Assembly: GCA_963210315.1 (NCBI GenBank)
Contig: OY723306.1
Location: forward strand, 1,054,001-1,118,000
DNA from: Rhynchopus euleeides
Taxonomy: Eukaryota; Euglenozoa; Diplonemea; Diplonemida; Diplonemidae
Direction of reading: 5' to 3'
Length of the DNA: 64,000 nucleotides
The translations under genes were made by a program, and so were the position numbers. Below are positions 25,601 through 36,160 of the stretch, piece by piece; position 1 is the first letter of the stretch, and the number at the start of each line of letters is the position of its first letter. The notes under the pieces were generated by a model, which worked only from the letters and a program-made list of their open reading frames with translations, was not told the DNA's origin and searched no databases.

Positions 25601-28600
25601 CGCAGCAGGGGGTGGAGTCGAAGCTCGGGAACTGGGTGTGCCAGTGCGCGGACGGCGTGGGGGAGCCTATGGTGGGGGCCCCGGCGGCGTCGTGCAAGAC
25701 GCAGACGCTGTGCCAGGAGCACTCGGCCACGTGCGGGGCGCACCAGATGTGCGTGGAGGACGCGGAGAAGCAGACGTGGGGGTGCAAGTGCGTGTCGCCC
25801 ATGACGGGCGAGGCGTCGGAGGCGGCGGCCGTGTGCGTCCTGGACGAGTGCGTGGCGACCTGCACGACGTGCGCGCAGCGCGGGTCGACACACACGTGCA
25901 CTGCTGCCGGGCAGCGGTGCGTGGACCACGACAGGTCGCCGGACAGCCGCGGGGACTGGTCGTGCGTGTGCGAGGAGGGGACCGGGGAGGCGGCGGCGCA
26001 CGTGGCGGAGTGCATGGTGGACGAGTGCGCGCTGAATGCCGTGACGTGCCAGGCGAAGGGGCAGGTGTGCGTGGACAGGGACACGGACGTGAAGTCGCGT
26101 GGGGACTGGGTCTGCCAGTGCGTGGAGCCTGCTGCGGGCGAGGCGGTTGCAGGGCAGGCGACGTGTGTGGTGGACGAGTGCAACGTGTACGGGGAGACGT
26201 GCACACGTGCCGGGCAGATCTGCAAGGACGAGAACACGGCCGAGGCGAGCAAGAACGACTGGACGTGCAGCTGCCCGCCGCCGAGCAAGGGCATGATGTA
26301 CGCCGGCATTGCGACGTGCGAGTACGAGAGCGGGTGCGCGGACGAATCGAAGCGGCGCATGTGCACCGACGCGGGGCAGATGTGCCTGCCCGGCGACGAC
26401 CTCACGTCCGAGGGCGACTTCAAGTGCGCGTGCGCGCCCCCGTTCCGCGGGGAGGCGGGCGTGCGCGGCCCCGCGTCGTGCGTGGTGAACGAGTGTGACG
26501 ACATCTGCGCCACGTGCGCGCGCACGAACGTGGAGGACACGAACGCGTGCACAGCCGCGGGGCAGCGGTGTGTCGACCCGAACACGGATGCGACAAGCCC
26601 CCGCGACTGGGTGTGCATGTGCGCAGCCCCGGCGACGGCCGCGGCGGTCGGGCATGCGGTGGAGAGCTGCAACGTGGACGAGTGCGCGGCGGTGACGCTG
26701 ACAAGCGCCCGCAAGTGCCAGCACTTCAAGCGGTACACGGTGAAGGAGTGCGAGTGCGCGTGCGGGTGGCTCCTGAAGGACCTCGACGGGAACGGGCCGG
26801 GTGTGTCGGAGGAGTGCACCACGGGGTGCTGCAACCCGACGCACGCACCCGAGGGCGACTGGTGCGTTGTGGCTGACACCCCTTACAACAGGCAGAACGA
26901 GGCATGCCTGGCCTCCATCAACCAGCAGCAGACGTGCACGAGCGAGCGGACACCGCGGCCGGCAGGCGCCGCCATCCCGGCGTACAAGAACATCTGCGAG
27001 GAGGCAGGGCAGATCTGTGTGGACCCGAACAACTCACCGGCTGTGCTGGGTGACTGGGAGTGCCGCTGCACCACGTCCGAGGAGAAGCATATCTACGGGC
27101 CTGCTTCGTGCAGTATGTTGCCCCCGTACCCGCCCCCGCTCTGCATGCTACAGCTGGTGGGTGGGTTCTGCATTCTACATTGCACAGATCACACGGAGAC
27201 TGAACGTCACGCATGGCTTGCACTTGCACTTTCACCACAACAGACATCGATGAGTGCAAGACGTCTACCGCGTGCTTCGACGCCGGACAGTCGTGTGTCG
27301 ACAAGAACACGTCGGCAACGTCGCTGGGAGACTGGGAGTGCCAGTGCCTGTCCGGGTTTGGTTCGAAGAACGGTGCGCCCGCAGACTGCGGTATGTACAA
27401 CTGACGCATTTGCCAGCTGCAAGCCACTGCCCGTGCCTGCACCGGTACACACCACACACAACACAACAGAGCGTGAGGACAAGGACGAGTGCAACGACGA
27501 GAAGAACAGGCAAGCCTGCCCCGACGGGCAGTACTGCTACGATGAGGACCCGGAGCTGCCGGACACCTGGGAGTGCAAGTGCATGGCGCCGTTTGTGGAG
27601 AAGGCGGCTGGGTCCATGCAGGCTGCGACATGCGTGATCGACGAGTGCTCTGTGGTGTGCACGACGTGCGCCAGGAAGGGCGACGGGCACGGGTACGCGT
27701 GCGAGGGGCAGCTGTGCGTCGACCCGTCGGGCGAGAAGACGGGTGACTGGAAGTGCGAGTGCGTGGCGCCGGCCCTGGGTAGCACCACAGCTGCGCGCGC
27801 CGTGTGCGTGCTGGACGAGTGCCTGGACAGCAAGGTGGAGGCGACGTGCACGGCGGAGGGGCAGGACTGCGTCGACCCGGACACGAGCGATGCGGCCCTG
27901 AACGACTGGACGTGCCAGTGCAGGCGTCCGACGACAGGGTCTGCACTGCGCCACGCGGCAGCGTGCCTGGTGGACGAGTGCGCGGTTGAGAGCAACCTGA
28001 AGATGTGCCACAAGGCGGGGCAGATGGTATGCAGGGCTGTTCCGTTGTGTGCCACCCGCCTGCTGCGTGCAGCGGCACATATCACACCTTACCACCCACT
28101 CACAGTGCCACGACCCTGACACAACGTCGAAGTCCCTCAAGGACTGGATCTGCAGGTGCCCGTCACCCGCGACGGGGAGTGCAGTCGGCGCGCCGGCACA
28201 CTGCAAGTTTGTGGGCGAGTGCGGGGACCCCGACGTTCTGGCCGTGTGCACCAACGTGGAGCAGACGTGCGTCGACACTGACGTGGCAAAGGACGGGACG
28301 TGGATGTGCACGTGTGTGGCGCCGCAGACCGGTGTGAACGGGCTGATGGGCCCGGCGACGTGCGGGATCAACGAGTGCACGGCGGACTGCCCGACGTGCG
28401 AGAAGGGGCTGTGCGCGCAGGCCGGGCAGGAGTGCCACGACCCCTCGGTGGAGACAGAGAATGACTGGGTGTGCCGCTGCAAGGCCCCGCAGGAGGGCGC
28501 GGAGGGGCAGCAGGCGGCTGCAGTGTGCACCGGGGTGGTGTGCGCCGTGGTGACGGACCCTCTGACGTGTGCGCGCGAGGCAGAGTGCGTGTACGACAAG

Positions 28601-29043
28601 ATGATTGGGCTGTGCACTAACGTGGGCTATGGTGGCGGTGTGATCAACACCACAACACTGACCCTGTACGATGAGTTCCGCGTTGCAGCACCTGGTGACG
28701 ATGACTGCGGGTTCTGGGAGTGCTGGTGGTGGATCCTGCTGCTGCTGCTGCTGTGCTGCTGCCTGCTGCTGGCCTTCCTGCTGTTCCGCTGGAAGCAGAA
28801 GCAGAACCAGAACGAGGAGGACGACGAGAAGTGGAACAAGCAGTTCGAGGCACAGGTGGACCAGAGCGACGATGTGTACTCGGTATGCTTGCAGCACACA
28901 ACCACCCACCCCACCCCACACCACTCCACAACCTACAGCAGTCCGATAAATACGAAGGGCAGCCGGGGAGCGAACCATTGATGGCAAACGAGATGTCACC
29001 GCGCAATTCACTGCAATCGGGTCCGCAGGATGACGACATCTGA
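7651..29043 (+). CDS. Giant type I membrane protein: 5 VWA units, Pro/Thr stalk, ~68 EGF-like modules, TM, short tail
   Basis: Five exons (7651-27112, 27244-27390, 27470-28026, 28106-28882, 28939-29043) join in frame to 7,015 residues. A signal peptide starts at Met1 or Met6 (hydrophobic LLLALAG core). Five units of about 560 residues follow, each a Cys-rich segment with CxW motifs plus a VWA domain whose metal site DGSGSM sits at residues 270, 828, 1387, 1947 and 2505. Later Thr (WTYL) and Asp (ADGGLTDY) of the metal site are also visible. Residues about 2806-2872 form a Pro/Thr/Ala stalk. About 68 EGF-like modules (DEC...C...AGQxCxDPD...DWxCxC...C) run to about 6870. A membrane span (about 6929-6950, Trp/Leu/Cys-rich) and a charged tail of about 65 residues follow. 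The architecture suggests a surface adhesin or matrix-binding receptor; that role is inference. The first exon alone is 19.5 kb, and the four introns all lie in the last 8% of the coding sequence. Confidence 0.93.
7702..16065 (+). repeat. Five tandem ~1.68-kb coding units, each Cys-rich segment plus VWA domain
   Basis: The metal-site codons recur at 8458, 10132, 11809, 13489 and 15163, a spacing of 1,674-1,680 bp. Units 1-4 have almost the same nucleotide sequence through the VWA part, whereas their Cys-rich linkers differ more (1, 2/3 and 4 are distinct). Unit 5 is diverged throughout but keeps DGSGSM and the overall spacing. The Cys-rich part contains short modules of the form CxxxxxCxWD and a repeated segment around QHASQADC and CPTK-like turns. 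Confidence 0.93.
10441..13973 (+). repeat. Perfect tandem duplication, 1,680-bp period
   Basis: Compared by eye line for line, bases 10441-12293 are identical to 12121-13973. The identity spans one whole unit plus part of the next. It stops at 10438/12118 on the left (AGT versus AAG codon) and 12294/13974 on the right. No silent difference is visible, which implies a very recent duplication or gene conversion, or an assembly duplication. Confidence 0.9.
17590..17880 (+). other. Inserted GCCNP-type Cys module, copy 1
   Basis: Within the EGF array the usual AGQxCxDPD core is replaced by a longer segment: CxHTPRY, a CxCxCGW motif, a variable Gly-rich loop, then GCCNP and a WC pair, before the next EGF-like core resumes. 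The same order recurs at 23095 and 26680. I do not recognise the family. Confidence 0.8.
23095..23365 (+). other. Inserted GCCNP-type Cys module, copy 2
   Basis: This copy has the same order of motifs as copy 1: CEHTPR, CDCECGW, GCCNP, then AWC. The spacer between CGW and GCCNP differs in sequence and length. Confidence 0.8.
26680..26945 (+). other. Inserted GCCNP-type Cys module, copy 3
   Basis: This third copy reads CQHFKRY, CECACGW, GCCNP, DWC. It lies shortly before the first intron of the gene. The three copies are 5.5 kb and 3.6 kb apart, so they are not a simple local tandem duplication. Confidence 0.8.
27113..27243 (+). other. Intron 1 of the giant gene (131 nt)
   Basis: Donor GTATGTTG, acceptor CACAACAG, phase 1. 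Removing it restores the sequence CNIDEC and so the EGF-like pattern. The unspliced reading gives composition unlike the protein (loss of Cys spacing) although no stop is met. Confidence 0.9.
27391..27469 (+). other. Intron 2 of the giant gene (79 nt)
   Basis: Donor GTATGTAC, acceptor CACAACAG, phase 1. Splicing joins ADC to EREDKDEC and keeps the module register. Introns 1 and 2 total 210 nt, a multiple of three, so the unspliced frame returns to the right register after both. Confidence 0.9.
28027..28105 (+). other. Intron 3 of the giant gene (79 nt)
   Basis: Donor GTATGCAG, acceptor CACTCACAG, phase 0. Splicing gives AGQMCHDPD, a perfect match to the module consensus. If the intron is kept, the frame stops at TGA 28117-28119, before the membrane segment. 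Confidence 0.93.
28883..28938 (+). other. Intron 4 of the giant gene (56 nt)
   Basis: Donor GTATGCTT, acceptor CCTACAG, phase 0. It separates the juxtamembrane tail from a last exon of 34 codons ending QDDDI. This is the shortest intron in the window. Retention would replace the last exon by a different His/Thr-rich tail. Confidence 0.85.
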
Positions 29044-30723
29044 AAACGGCTTCACCTGGCAGTCTCTGGGCCCACCTAACCATCAGCTCCTCTCCACGGC
29101 ACAATCCCCCACAAGTCGTCTGACCACCATCACCTCTTCTCCACAAACCCTCGCGATGCCATTGCTGCCAGGCTTGTGAGAGAATTCGCACCAACCTGCC
29201 AGGAATACGCCGCCGCCGCGAACAGAGGCCAGACAAATCTTATGTTTTAACCAAGCAGTACATTTTTGTTGATTTTCTTTCCCGGATCCGAAGGATCCGT
29301 ATTATTTTCTTCTCACTTCATCTCCTCCACCGTCGGATTTCGACTTTGCTCTCTCTGGAGTTGGCCTCAACTGGCCATCTTCTTTCCACGTTATTCTTTT
29401 CTTCATCCACGCCCCTCCCCCCAGTAACGCCTTTTCTTGCTTTTGTTTTGTTCCGCGTTATCATCATCACCCTCTTAATTGTTGTGGGTCCTGTGGGGGG
29501 GGGAGGGAACGGGTCGTCTCCCAATATTCTGCTAGTTTTTCGGGGGGGGGGGGGATACGGCGTTTGTTCCACCTGCCCTAACCGGCAAACCGGCAAAGCA
29601 AACAGGGGGAACTGCGCCAAAAAAATACCACACCGTAATCAGCACGACAGCAAAGACGCACCCCTTCTCCCCCCGCGTGATTCTCTCTTTGATTTTTTTC
29701 TGCGGATCGACCAGGGTGGGCAATTGCCCCGGCCCCCCCCCGCCCTCCCCATCCATCCCATGACATCTGCCCCACCGACGACACCTTTCACCATTGCTGC
29801 AAAAAACACCATGCGTGTTTCCTGCAATACGGTCGCTTTGGGGCATGATTGTGACATCCCTTTCCATCGCCCCCACCCCACCCCCCACTGGGCCTGGTTC
29901 GGTCGCCACTCACATCATCAGGAGGTGCTGTTCTGCGCATGCCTTATCGCTGTCTCGGCAGCTGATATTTTTATTTGGTTTTTTTTTGTGCCGGGTGCAT
30001 CCTGTGGTTTGTTGTGTATGTGTGGCATTTCCACAGCCCAGACACCCCACCCACCCACCCCCCATGCACACACCCCCTCCGCACCAAAAGCAAAAGGGGC
30101 AAAGGGGACAAAGCGCCTTGGGAGGCCCGCCGCCAGGTTAATTCCTGCACCCGGCACCTTCGGGCAGAAACTCCCCCCGTCGTGTCCCCCCTCCCCCGCT
30201 GCTGCTGGTGTGCTCCCTCGTCACTACCTCCCGCTCCCCCCACCCCCGACCACCCGAAGCTTGTTTCTTTTCTGATCTCCAGGGGGAGGGGAGGGGGGCC
30301 TGGCCCTCCCTGTTTCCATCCAAACGCTTTGTGATGTTTTACTCCAAACAAACCCGTAAATAGGGTCACCACCCCCCCCCCCCCCCTCTCCTCGACGGCG
30401 CTCCTCCGCGCTTGCATCTTTCCCATGAGCCTGCCGCATAGCCCCCGGAGGGTGTGAAGAAGGGGTTTTGCTGTTGCTCAAGATTGAGAGTCCTCTCGGA
30501 CGCCCCTCCCCCCTCTCCCCTCCCTCCTGCACAATGTGCACAGGTGTGCACTGCGATGAGTTTATGCAGAAATGCTGCCCTGTGCTTTGGAGGAGAGGTG
30601 ATGGGGGGGTATTTTTTAAGCTGCACCGACACCGTGATGACCTGTGATTCCAAGAGAGAGAGAGAGGGGGTGTATCGCCGATGCGAGTAACTCAAGGGCG
30701 TCAGGCAAAAAAAGAAAAAGGGG
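29044..30723. other. Intergenic, 3' flank of the giant gene
   Basis: I see no gene here. The stretch is pyrimidine-rich, with poly(G) at 29540-29552 and poly(C) at 30370-30387. No canonical AATAAA is seen close to the stop at 29043. Confidence 0.55.
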
Positions 30724-30771
30724 AAAACTGTTTTAAACTGTTTTAAAACTGTTTAAAACTGTTTTAAACAC
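30724..30771. repeat. Short tandem repeat of a palindromic ACTGTTTTAA word
   Basis: Four imperfect copies of an 11-12-bp unit containing GTTTTAAAC or GTTTAAAAC follow each other directly. The unit is itself nearly palindromic. The function is unknown. Confidence 0.7.
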
Positions 30772-30821
30772 CCTGCCTTTTCATTTGATTGTGATCTGGC
30801 TCTTTCCATCTTTCCCTTTTT

Positions 30822-30825
<4 letters not shown>

Positions 30826-30858
<33 letters not shown>

Positions 30859-30876
30859 CTCTTCTCTCCTCTCCAT

Positions 30877-30917
<41 letters not shown>

Positions 30918-30920
30918 CTC

Positions 30921-31011
<91 letters not shown>
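30826..31011. repeat. (CT)n microsatellite, about 185 bp, interrupted
   Basis: This is a nearly pure pyrimidine tract of CT with occasional CCT or TTC interruptions. All open frames across it (Ser/Leu or Arg/Glu repeats) are artefacts of the repeat. Confidence 0.95.
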
Positions 31012-31668
<657 letters not shown>

Positions 31669-32349
31669 CCCATCTATTGACTCCACATCCAACACACATT
31701 CATCCCATCCTTTAATTTGAAGTTTGCCGAATCTCGAAGGCGGGAAGAGAAGGATATGTGAAGGCGGTGCTGCAGTGCTGCATGCTCGCCAGAAGACATA
31801 ACCCAGGCGGGTAGGGCAGTGTTCGCCCCTTTCTTCCCTTCTCGCAACAGAAGGGCATGAGGCAGGGAGCAGCCTAGATAAACCGCCGCGTCAAGAAACC
31901 CCCACCCTCCCCTCACCCCCCTCTACAAATCCATCCCCAAAGACCTTTGTATGGAACGGTATTTCCTTCTTGTTTGATATTTCCCCCAATACACGACCCC
32001 CTTCCACTCTCGTTCTTGCTGTTTTTTTTTCCAGGCCACAGCCCTCTGATCTCCAGGGTACAGCGCAGTCTCGTGGCACACATGGTCGTGCAGACAAGGA
32101 GATTGCTGCGTGTCAACCGGAGCTGATTGGGGTGGCCCTTCCCAGACATGCGAATCGGGTGAACAAGGCACTCCGTGTGTATTGCAACGCCCTCGGGCAA
32201 CGCTGTGGACGACACAGCCTTTGTCAGCAGAAGGGGAGACATGCCGTCAGCACGCCAGGCGGATCATCCCACCCCACCCCCCAGCTCACTTCACCCAAGC
32301 GTTGCTCTTTGATCAGAACACCCGCGCAAACATGTCGTCAGCCCATGCC

Positions 32350-32356
32350 TATATAT
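32350..32356 (+). promoter_or_regulatory. TATA-like box
   Basis: TATATAT lies 78 bp upstream of the ATG at 32435, comparable to the box before the giant gene. No other support. Confidence 0.25.
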
Positions 32357-32434
32357 GCGCGTTGAGCCTGTCAGCAGGGTCGCACCGTCACTCCTCACGC
32401 ACACAGGGGGTTTAACCAGAACGGGGGGGTTGCA

Positions 32435-33037
32435 ATGAGCAAGCGGAAGCAGGATGAGACCACAGGGGCTGCGTCTGGCGACCTGCTGACGCCGCCGAGG
32501 CCCTCGCAGCAGACCCCGAACAAATCCCCGCAGACGTCGAGCCGGGTGAGCGTGAAGCGGGTGAAGGTGACGCAGTCGCCGATGAATGTGGACCTTATCC
32601 TTTCGAATGCGGCGCCGCGCGATGCCAACCTGCATGACCTGGTCCGGTCGACGCCGAGCGTGCTGAAGGGCCTGGAGGAGGCTGACCGTGTGCTGGAGGC
32701 GTACGGAATTTTCACCGTGATGGAGCTCGGGAACTGGCAGGTGTTCCAGATGGCGAAGTCTCTTGTTTCCCTGAAGGACGCCTGCGACGCCACGCGGTCC
32801 ACCCCGCACCCCTCCATCAACCTCCACCGTGGGCTGGACAGCGCGCACGAAACGAAGCCGCTGCATGAGATTCTGAAGCTGCCTGTCTCCACCCTCGTCG
32901 CACTCGGGTCGCGTGCCGATGCCGACTTCAGCCGGTTTGGCATCCACTGCATTGAAGACCTTGCGCTGTGGCAGCCTGCACGGCACGCAGAGGCCATGGT
33001 GACGCTGTCTGTCTATGAGTGGCCCCGCACTCTGTGA
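32435..33037 (+). CDS. Unrecognised 200-aa protein with a duplicated helical domain
   Basis: The first ATG opens a clean 201-codon frame with the GC3-rich codon use of the other genes. The first 50 residues are basic and Ser/Thr/Pro/Gln-rich, with KRK and KRVKV clusters that could act as nuclear localisation signals. The rest contains two related copies of a roughly 50-residue helical unit, at about residues 66-118 and 143-194. Both start LH(D/E), and share an Ala-Asp pair, a (Y/F)GI motif, EL/DL and a Trp (NWQ versus LWQ). The pattern is that of small helix-hairpin-helix or SAM-like folds, possibly nucleic-acid or protein binding. That assignment is inference; I cannot name a family. The protein has no signal peptide or membrane segment. 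Confidence 0.8.
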   Translation: MSKRKQDETTGAASGDLLTPPRPSQQTPNKSPQTSSRVSVKRVKVTQSPMNVDLILSNAAPRDANLHDLVRSTPSVLKGLEEADRVLEAYGIFTVMELGNWQVFQMAKSLVSLKDACDATRSTPHPSINLHRGLDSAHETKPLHEILKLPVSTLVALGSRADADFSRFGIHCIEDLALWQPARHAEAMVTLSVYEWPRTL

Positions 33038-33524
33038 TCCTGTCCCAGCCAGATATCGCCATGGTGGGTTAGAGGATAACAGGGGGCGGAAACGTTGCAC
33101 ACCCGGGGTACCACTCCCCAGTGTGTGGATTTTCCTCCTTTTTTTTTGCAGCAGTGTAGAGCGTCGCCACTACCGCCTGCTTCTTTTTTGGCGGTGCTTC
33201 TCTCCTCCTGGAACAGCACAGACACGGCCAGTGCATCTTACAGCCCCTTTAGGGGCTGGCGTGTGTTCCCCCACCCCCACCCCCCCCCACCTCTTACCGA
33301 GAGGAGCTGGTGGGGCAGTCTCGCCCCGCCCCTCCCCGTCATGTATGATCCTTACACCGGGGTTTTTCGGCCAAAATCCTGAAAATTTACTCCGGCTTTT
33401 TTTTCTTCTCCTTTTTTCCCCGTCCCCCCCCGTTTTTCCGCCTTTATTTGCATTTTTGAGCTCGGTGCGGATCGTGGTGGGGTCATTTTGTTTTCACAGC
33501 GCCCGTCACAGCCTATGTATGCAT

Positions 33525-33990
33525 CCGAGGAATTCGCGGAACTTTGACGAAAACCTGGCGGTAGCGAAGAACCCCCCAGTCGCATAAGGACAAGCACAAG
33601 CCACAGGGGGGTCTGGGGGGCGGAGCCCCCCAGCCGCCGGAGGCCACGGTAGTGAACTTCCGAGCTGAACTCGGTGTGGATCGCTCCGACATCAGGTCGG
33701 AACCCAGTGTTGCGCGGGCAGAAGCAGTCAGACGAGTGTGTTGGTGCATTTCCTCCTCTGTATGTATTGGAGGAAATCGCCGAACTTTGACGAAAACTTG
33801 ACGGTAGCGAAGAACCCAGTCGCATAAGGACAAGCCAGCACACGTTGCTGGTCTGCATGGGGGGTCTGGGGGGCGGAGCCCCCCAGCCGCCGGAGGCCAC
33901 GGTAGTGAACATCTGTACCTTCCAAGATGAACTCGGTGTGGATCACTCCGACATCAGGTAGGAACCCAGTGCCGCGCGGGAGGCAGTCAC
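33525..33990. repeat. Two direct ~220-bp repeats containing the GC-palindrome unit
   Basis: Bases about 33533-33720 and 33780-33985 share, in the same order, an ACTTTGACGAAAAC word, AGTCGCATAAGGACAAG, the palindrome GGGGGGCGGAGCCCCCC, CCGGAGGCCACGGTAGTGAA and a GAACTCGGTGTGGATC stretch. They differ by substitutions and small insertions. The palindromic core also occurs at 35040, 35270 and, inverted, at 49320 and 49500. Confidence 0.8.
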
Positions 33991-34860
33991 TGGAAGCCAG
34001 GTGGAGGCCATGGTCTGTGGGGGCGGGCCCACCCAGCCCCCACTTCCCCCATTTTTGGTCCCATTTTTTTTCCTCCCGAAAATGGCTTTATTTGAATCGT
34101 TCGAATCCGTGGCTCACGCCCAGGCCTGGGCGGGGAACGAGCCCTTTTTCCAGGTTTTTTGGGTCGGGGAACCAGGTTTTTTCTAAGAATTTTTACAAGG
34201 GATTTTTTGCTCGCCCCCCCACAGTTTCCATGCGCGTGCCCGTCAGGCGGGACTTTTTCTATGATTTCTCTCCGCGTCATCATGTGACAGCTCTAGAGTG
34301 ATGCCCAGTTCTTGAGAGATGCATACGGCAGAGAGTGCCCCTCATGCGCGTTACAGCTGAAAATGAATGAGGATCACCTGGCGCTCGTTCTCATCGGGGG
34401 TTGTGCTCCGCAGGGACTCAATACACCTTGGCACCCTCGTAGGACTGGACATGCCAGCAGCTGAAGGACAGTTACAAAGCTGCCACTCACCACCCACCTG
34501 CTGGCCCTTCAGGTCTGAAAGCCCAAAAGCTCCCGGGGATTTTTAAGCACATGCATGATGCGTAAAAGTGTAGGAGTGCTTCCGACGACCTGCTTCTTTT
34601 CAGTGTGTCTTGCTATTTCGTGTTCACATGTGCTCCACACCCACATCAAAGCAGCAGGCTAGGGTGGTGGAAGCGTCAACGCATCATTAAGGAAGAAGGA
34701 AGCACGGTCGCTACGCTTTTTGCTGTGGTGCGGACCATATTCAGCGCAGTAGGGTGACCTCTCCGATTTTCCAAAACTGCTGGTTTACTGGTTTGGGGAA
34801 CGGTCGCCGGCAGACCGTTGAAATGCCCGTGTTAGCAAGGCACACTCACGTTTCAGGTAG

Positions 34861-35010
34861 CGTGCCGCGTGTCACGCATGTCGCGAACGCGGCGAGTGCA
34901 TCTCCCAGGTGGGGAAGTCCGACCTCCTGTCCGATGTCAACCAGGCTTCGAAGAAGCGCTTCATGGATGCGGCGCTGACCTCTTACGCTGCACTGTACCC
35001 GGGGAAGTGA
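34861..35010 (+). pseudogene. Possible terminal exon or gene remnant
   Basis: A frame ending at TGA 35008-35010 encodes a plausible protein end (VGKSDLL...ASKKRFMDAALTSY...) with codon use like the real genes. A TAG closes the frame at 34858-34860. A splice acceptor TCTCCCAG before 34909 would start a 33-codon last exon. About 550 bp upstream, at 34301-34480, another short frame reads like protein (ECPSCALQLK...) directly after a CTAG. I could not join them with a GTATGY donor. It may be a decayed gene or a coincidence within a repeat-rich region. Confidence 0.3.
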
Positions 35011-35030
35011 GATGGACGGGCAAACGCTAC

Positions 35031-35325
35031 ATGGGGGGTCTGGGGGGCGGAGCCCCCCAGCCGCCGGAGGCCACGGTCGCGAACATCTGTTCGTGTGGGC
35101 GTACAGATTCTGGCGTACAGATTGATTCTGGTAGCGAACATCTGTCCGTGTGGGCGTACAGATTCTGTGCGAGTTGGCTGCGTCCTCCTGAGGCGACTGG
35201 AATGGTTGGACCCCGACCTGATGGGATTCGAAGGACTCGAGTACGAGACATACGCCACAGGGGGGTCTGGGGGGCGGAGCCCCCCAGCCGCCGGAGGCCA
35301 CGGTAGTGAACGTCTGGCTCTCCAG
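35031..35325 (+). repeat. Composite repeat: two GC palindromes bracketing ~190 bp
   Basis: GGGGGGCGGAGCCCCCC occurs at about 35041 and 35271, each followed by CCGGAGGCCACGGT. The spacer between them contains two copies of GAACATCTGT(T/C)CGTGTGG, then GTTGGCTGCGTCCTCCTGAG and GTACGAGACATACGCCACAG. The same arrangement is found in reverse orientation at 49287-49530, so this is one dispersed family rather than local duplication. Confidence 0.85.
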
Positions 35326-35399
35326 TTGGCCAGCGGCGAACTGTACGGGGGACAGACTTCCCTTCCATCCTTGTGCGTGTCGACTGGGAAAAAATGAGA

Positions 35400-36160
35400 A
35401 AAAAAATTTCCTCTGCGAAACAACCTTAGAAAAAAAATCCCCTCACAAAATTCTTAGAAAAAAACTTTTTGGTCCCTTACAAAAATTCTTAGAAAAAAAG
35501 TTCAGAATCCTGAAAGTGGGGAACAAGCCCCCCAGTTAGGAACAGCCCTGCTCACGCCATGGTATTTTTTTTTCTCCAGAAATTTTATTGGTCCATGTTA
35601 CTTGGCTCAGAACCAAAAGGAAAAAAATAAAGGAAAAAAATATATTTTGGCCGAATCTCTTATACTTACTCCGATTTAGGATCAGACTTGCTCCCCGTTC
35701 CGGGTATTTTTTTTCCTTCCATGTTTCGTACCCACGCCGGAACGGGATCCCCCCCCCCCCCCCAGAGAGCAAACAATAGATGCCAACGCAAGGGCGTGTC
35801 GGATGGGGGCGTCTGCCCTCTTCCACTAGCCTGCTCTGCACCAAGGGGTGGTGCGCCCCGCACGCACCCCCTGGCCCCGTCCCCCCCGGCACGTTTGAGA
35901 AGAGTAGAGCGCAGCAAGAAAAACAGAGAGTGGGTGCGTGCGGGAGGTTAGTCCATCCCGCGTCCCTTGCTCTATCCCCGTCTCCCCTTCCCGGCCTTCT
36001 TGGCAGAGTCGGTGGGTAAGTTGTTCTTTGCCCACAGCAAGGTTGCTTGTCAGAATGAAAGGGTCCGCGTGAGCACAGCACAATGTAATCCACTCCACAG
36101 CTCCACACACAGCACCCGCCCCTGCAGGCAACACATTACCCATAGGGCAGACGAGCCACT
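35400..36160. other. Intergenic with short inverted relics
   Basis: Bases 35425-35500 hold three imperfect copies of a word containing ATTCTTAGAAAAAAA. An inverted copy lies at about 34170-34205 (TTTTTTCTAAGAATTTTTACAAGGG). This suggests that 34.1-35.5 kb is an old inverted-repeat element. A poly(C) run lies at 35750-35763. No gene is supported. Confidence 0.5.

Larger units (their letters stand above)
16267..28530 (+). repeat. Array of about 68 EGF-like Cys-rich modules
   Basis: Each module has about 45-55 residues and six core Cys. It begins with DEC, as calcium-binding EGF domains do, and ends with DWxCxC, a P-P or A-P turn, and a final Cys. Two flavours alternate irregularly: a short one (DECxxHGxxC) and one with an extra Cys pair (DECxxxCPTCAD...NxC). 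The array is interrupted by three different inserted modules and, near its 3' end, by three introns. Confidence 0.9.
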
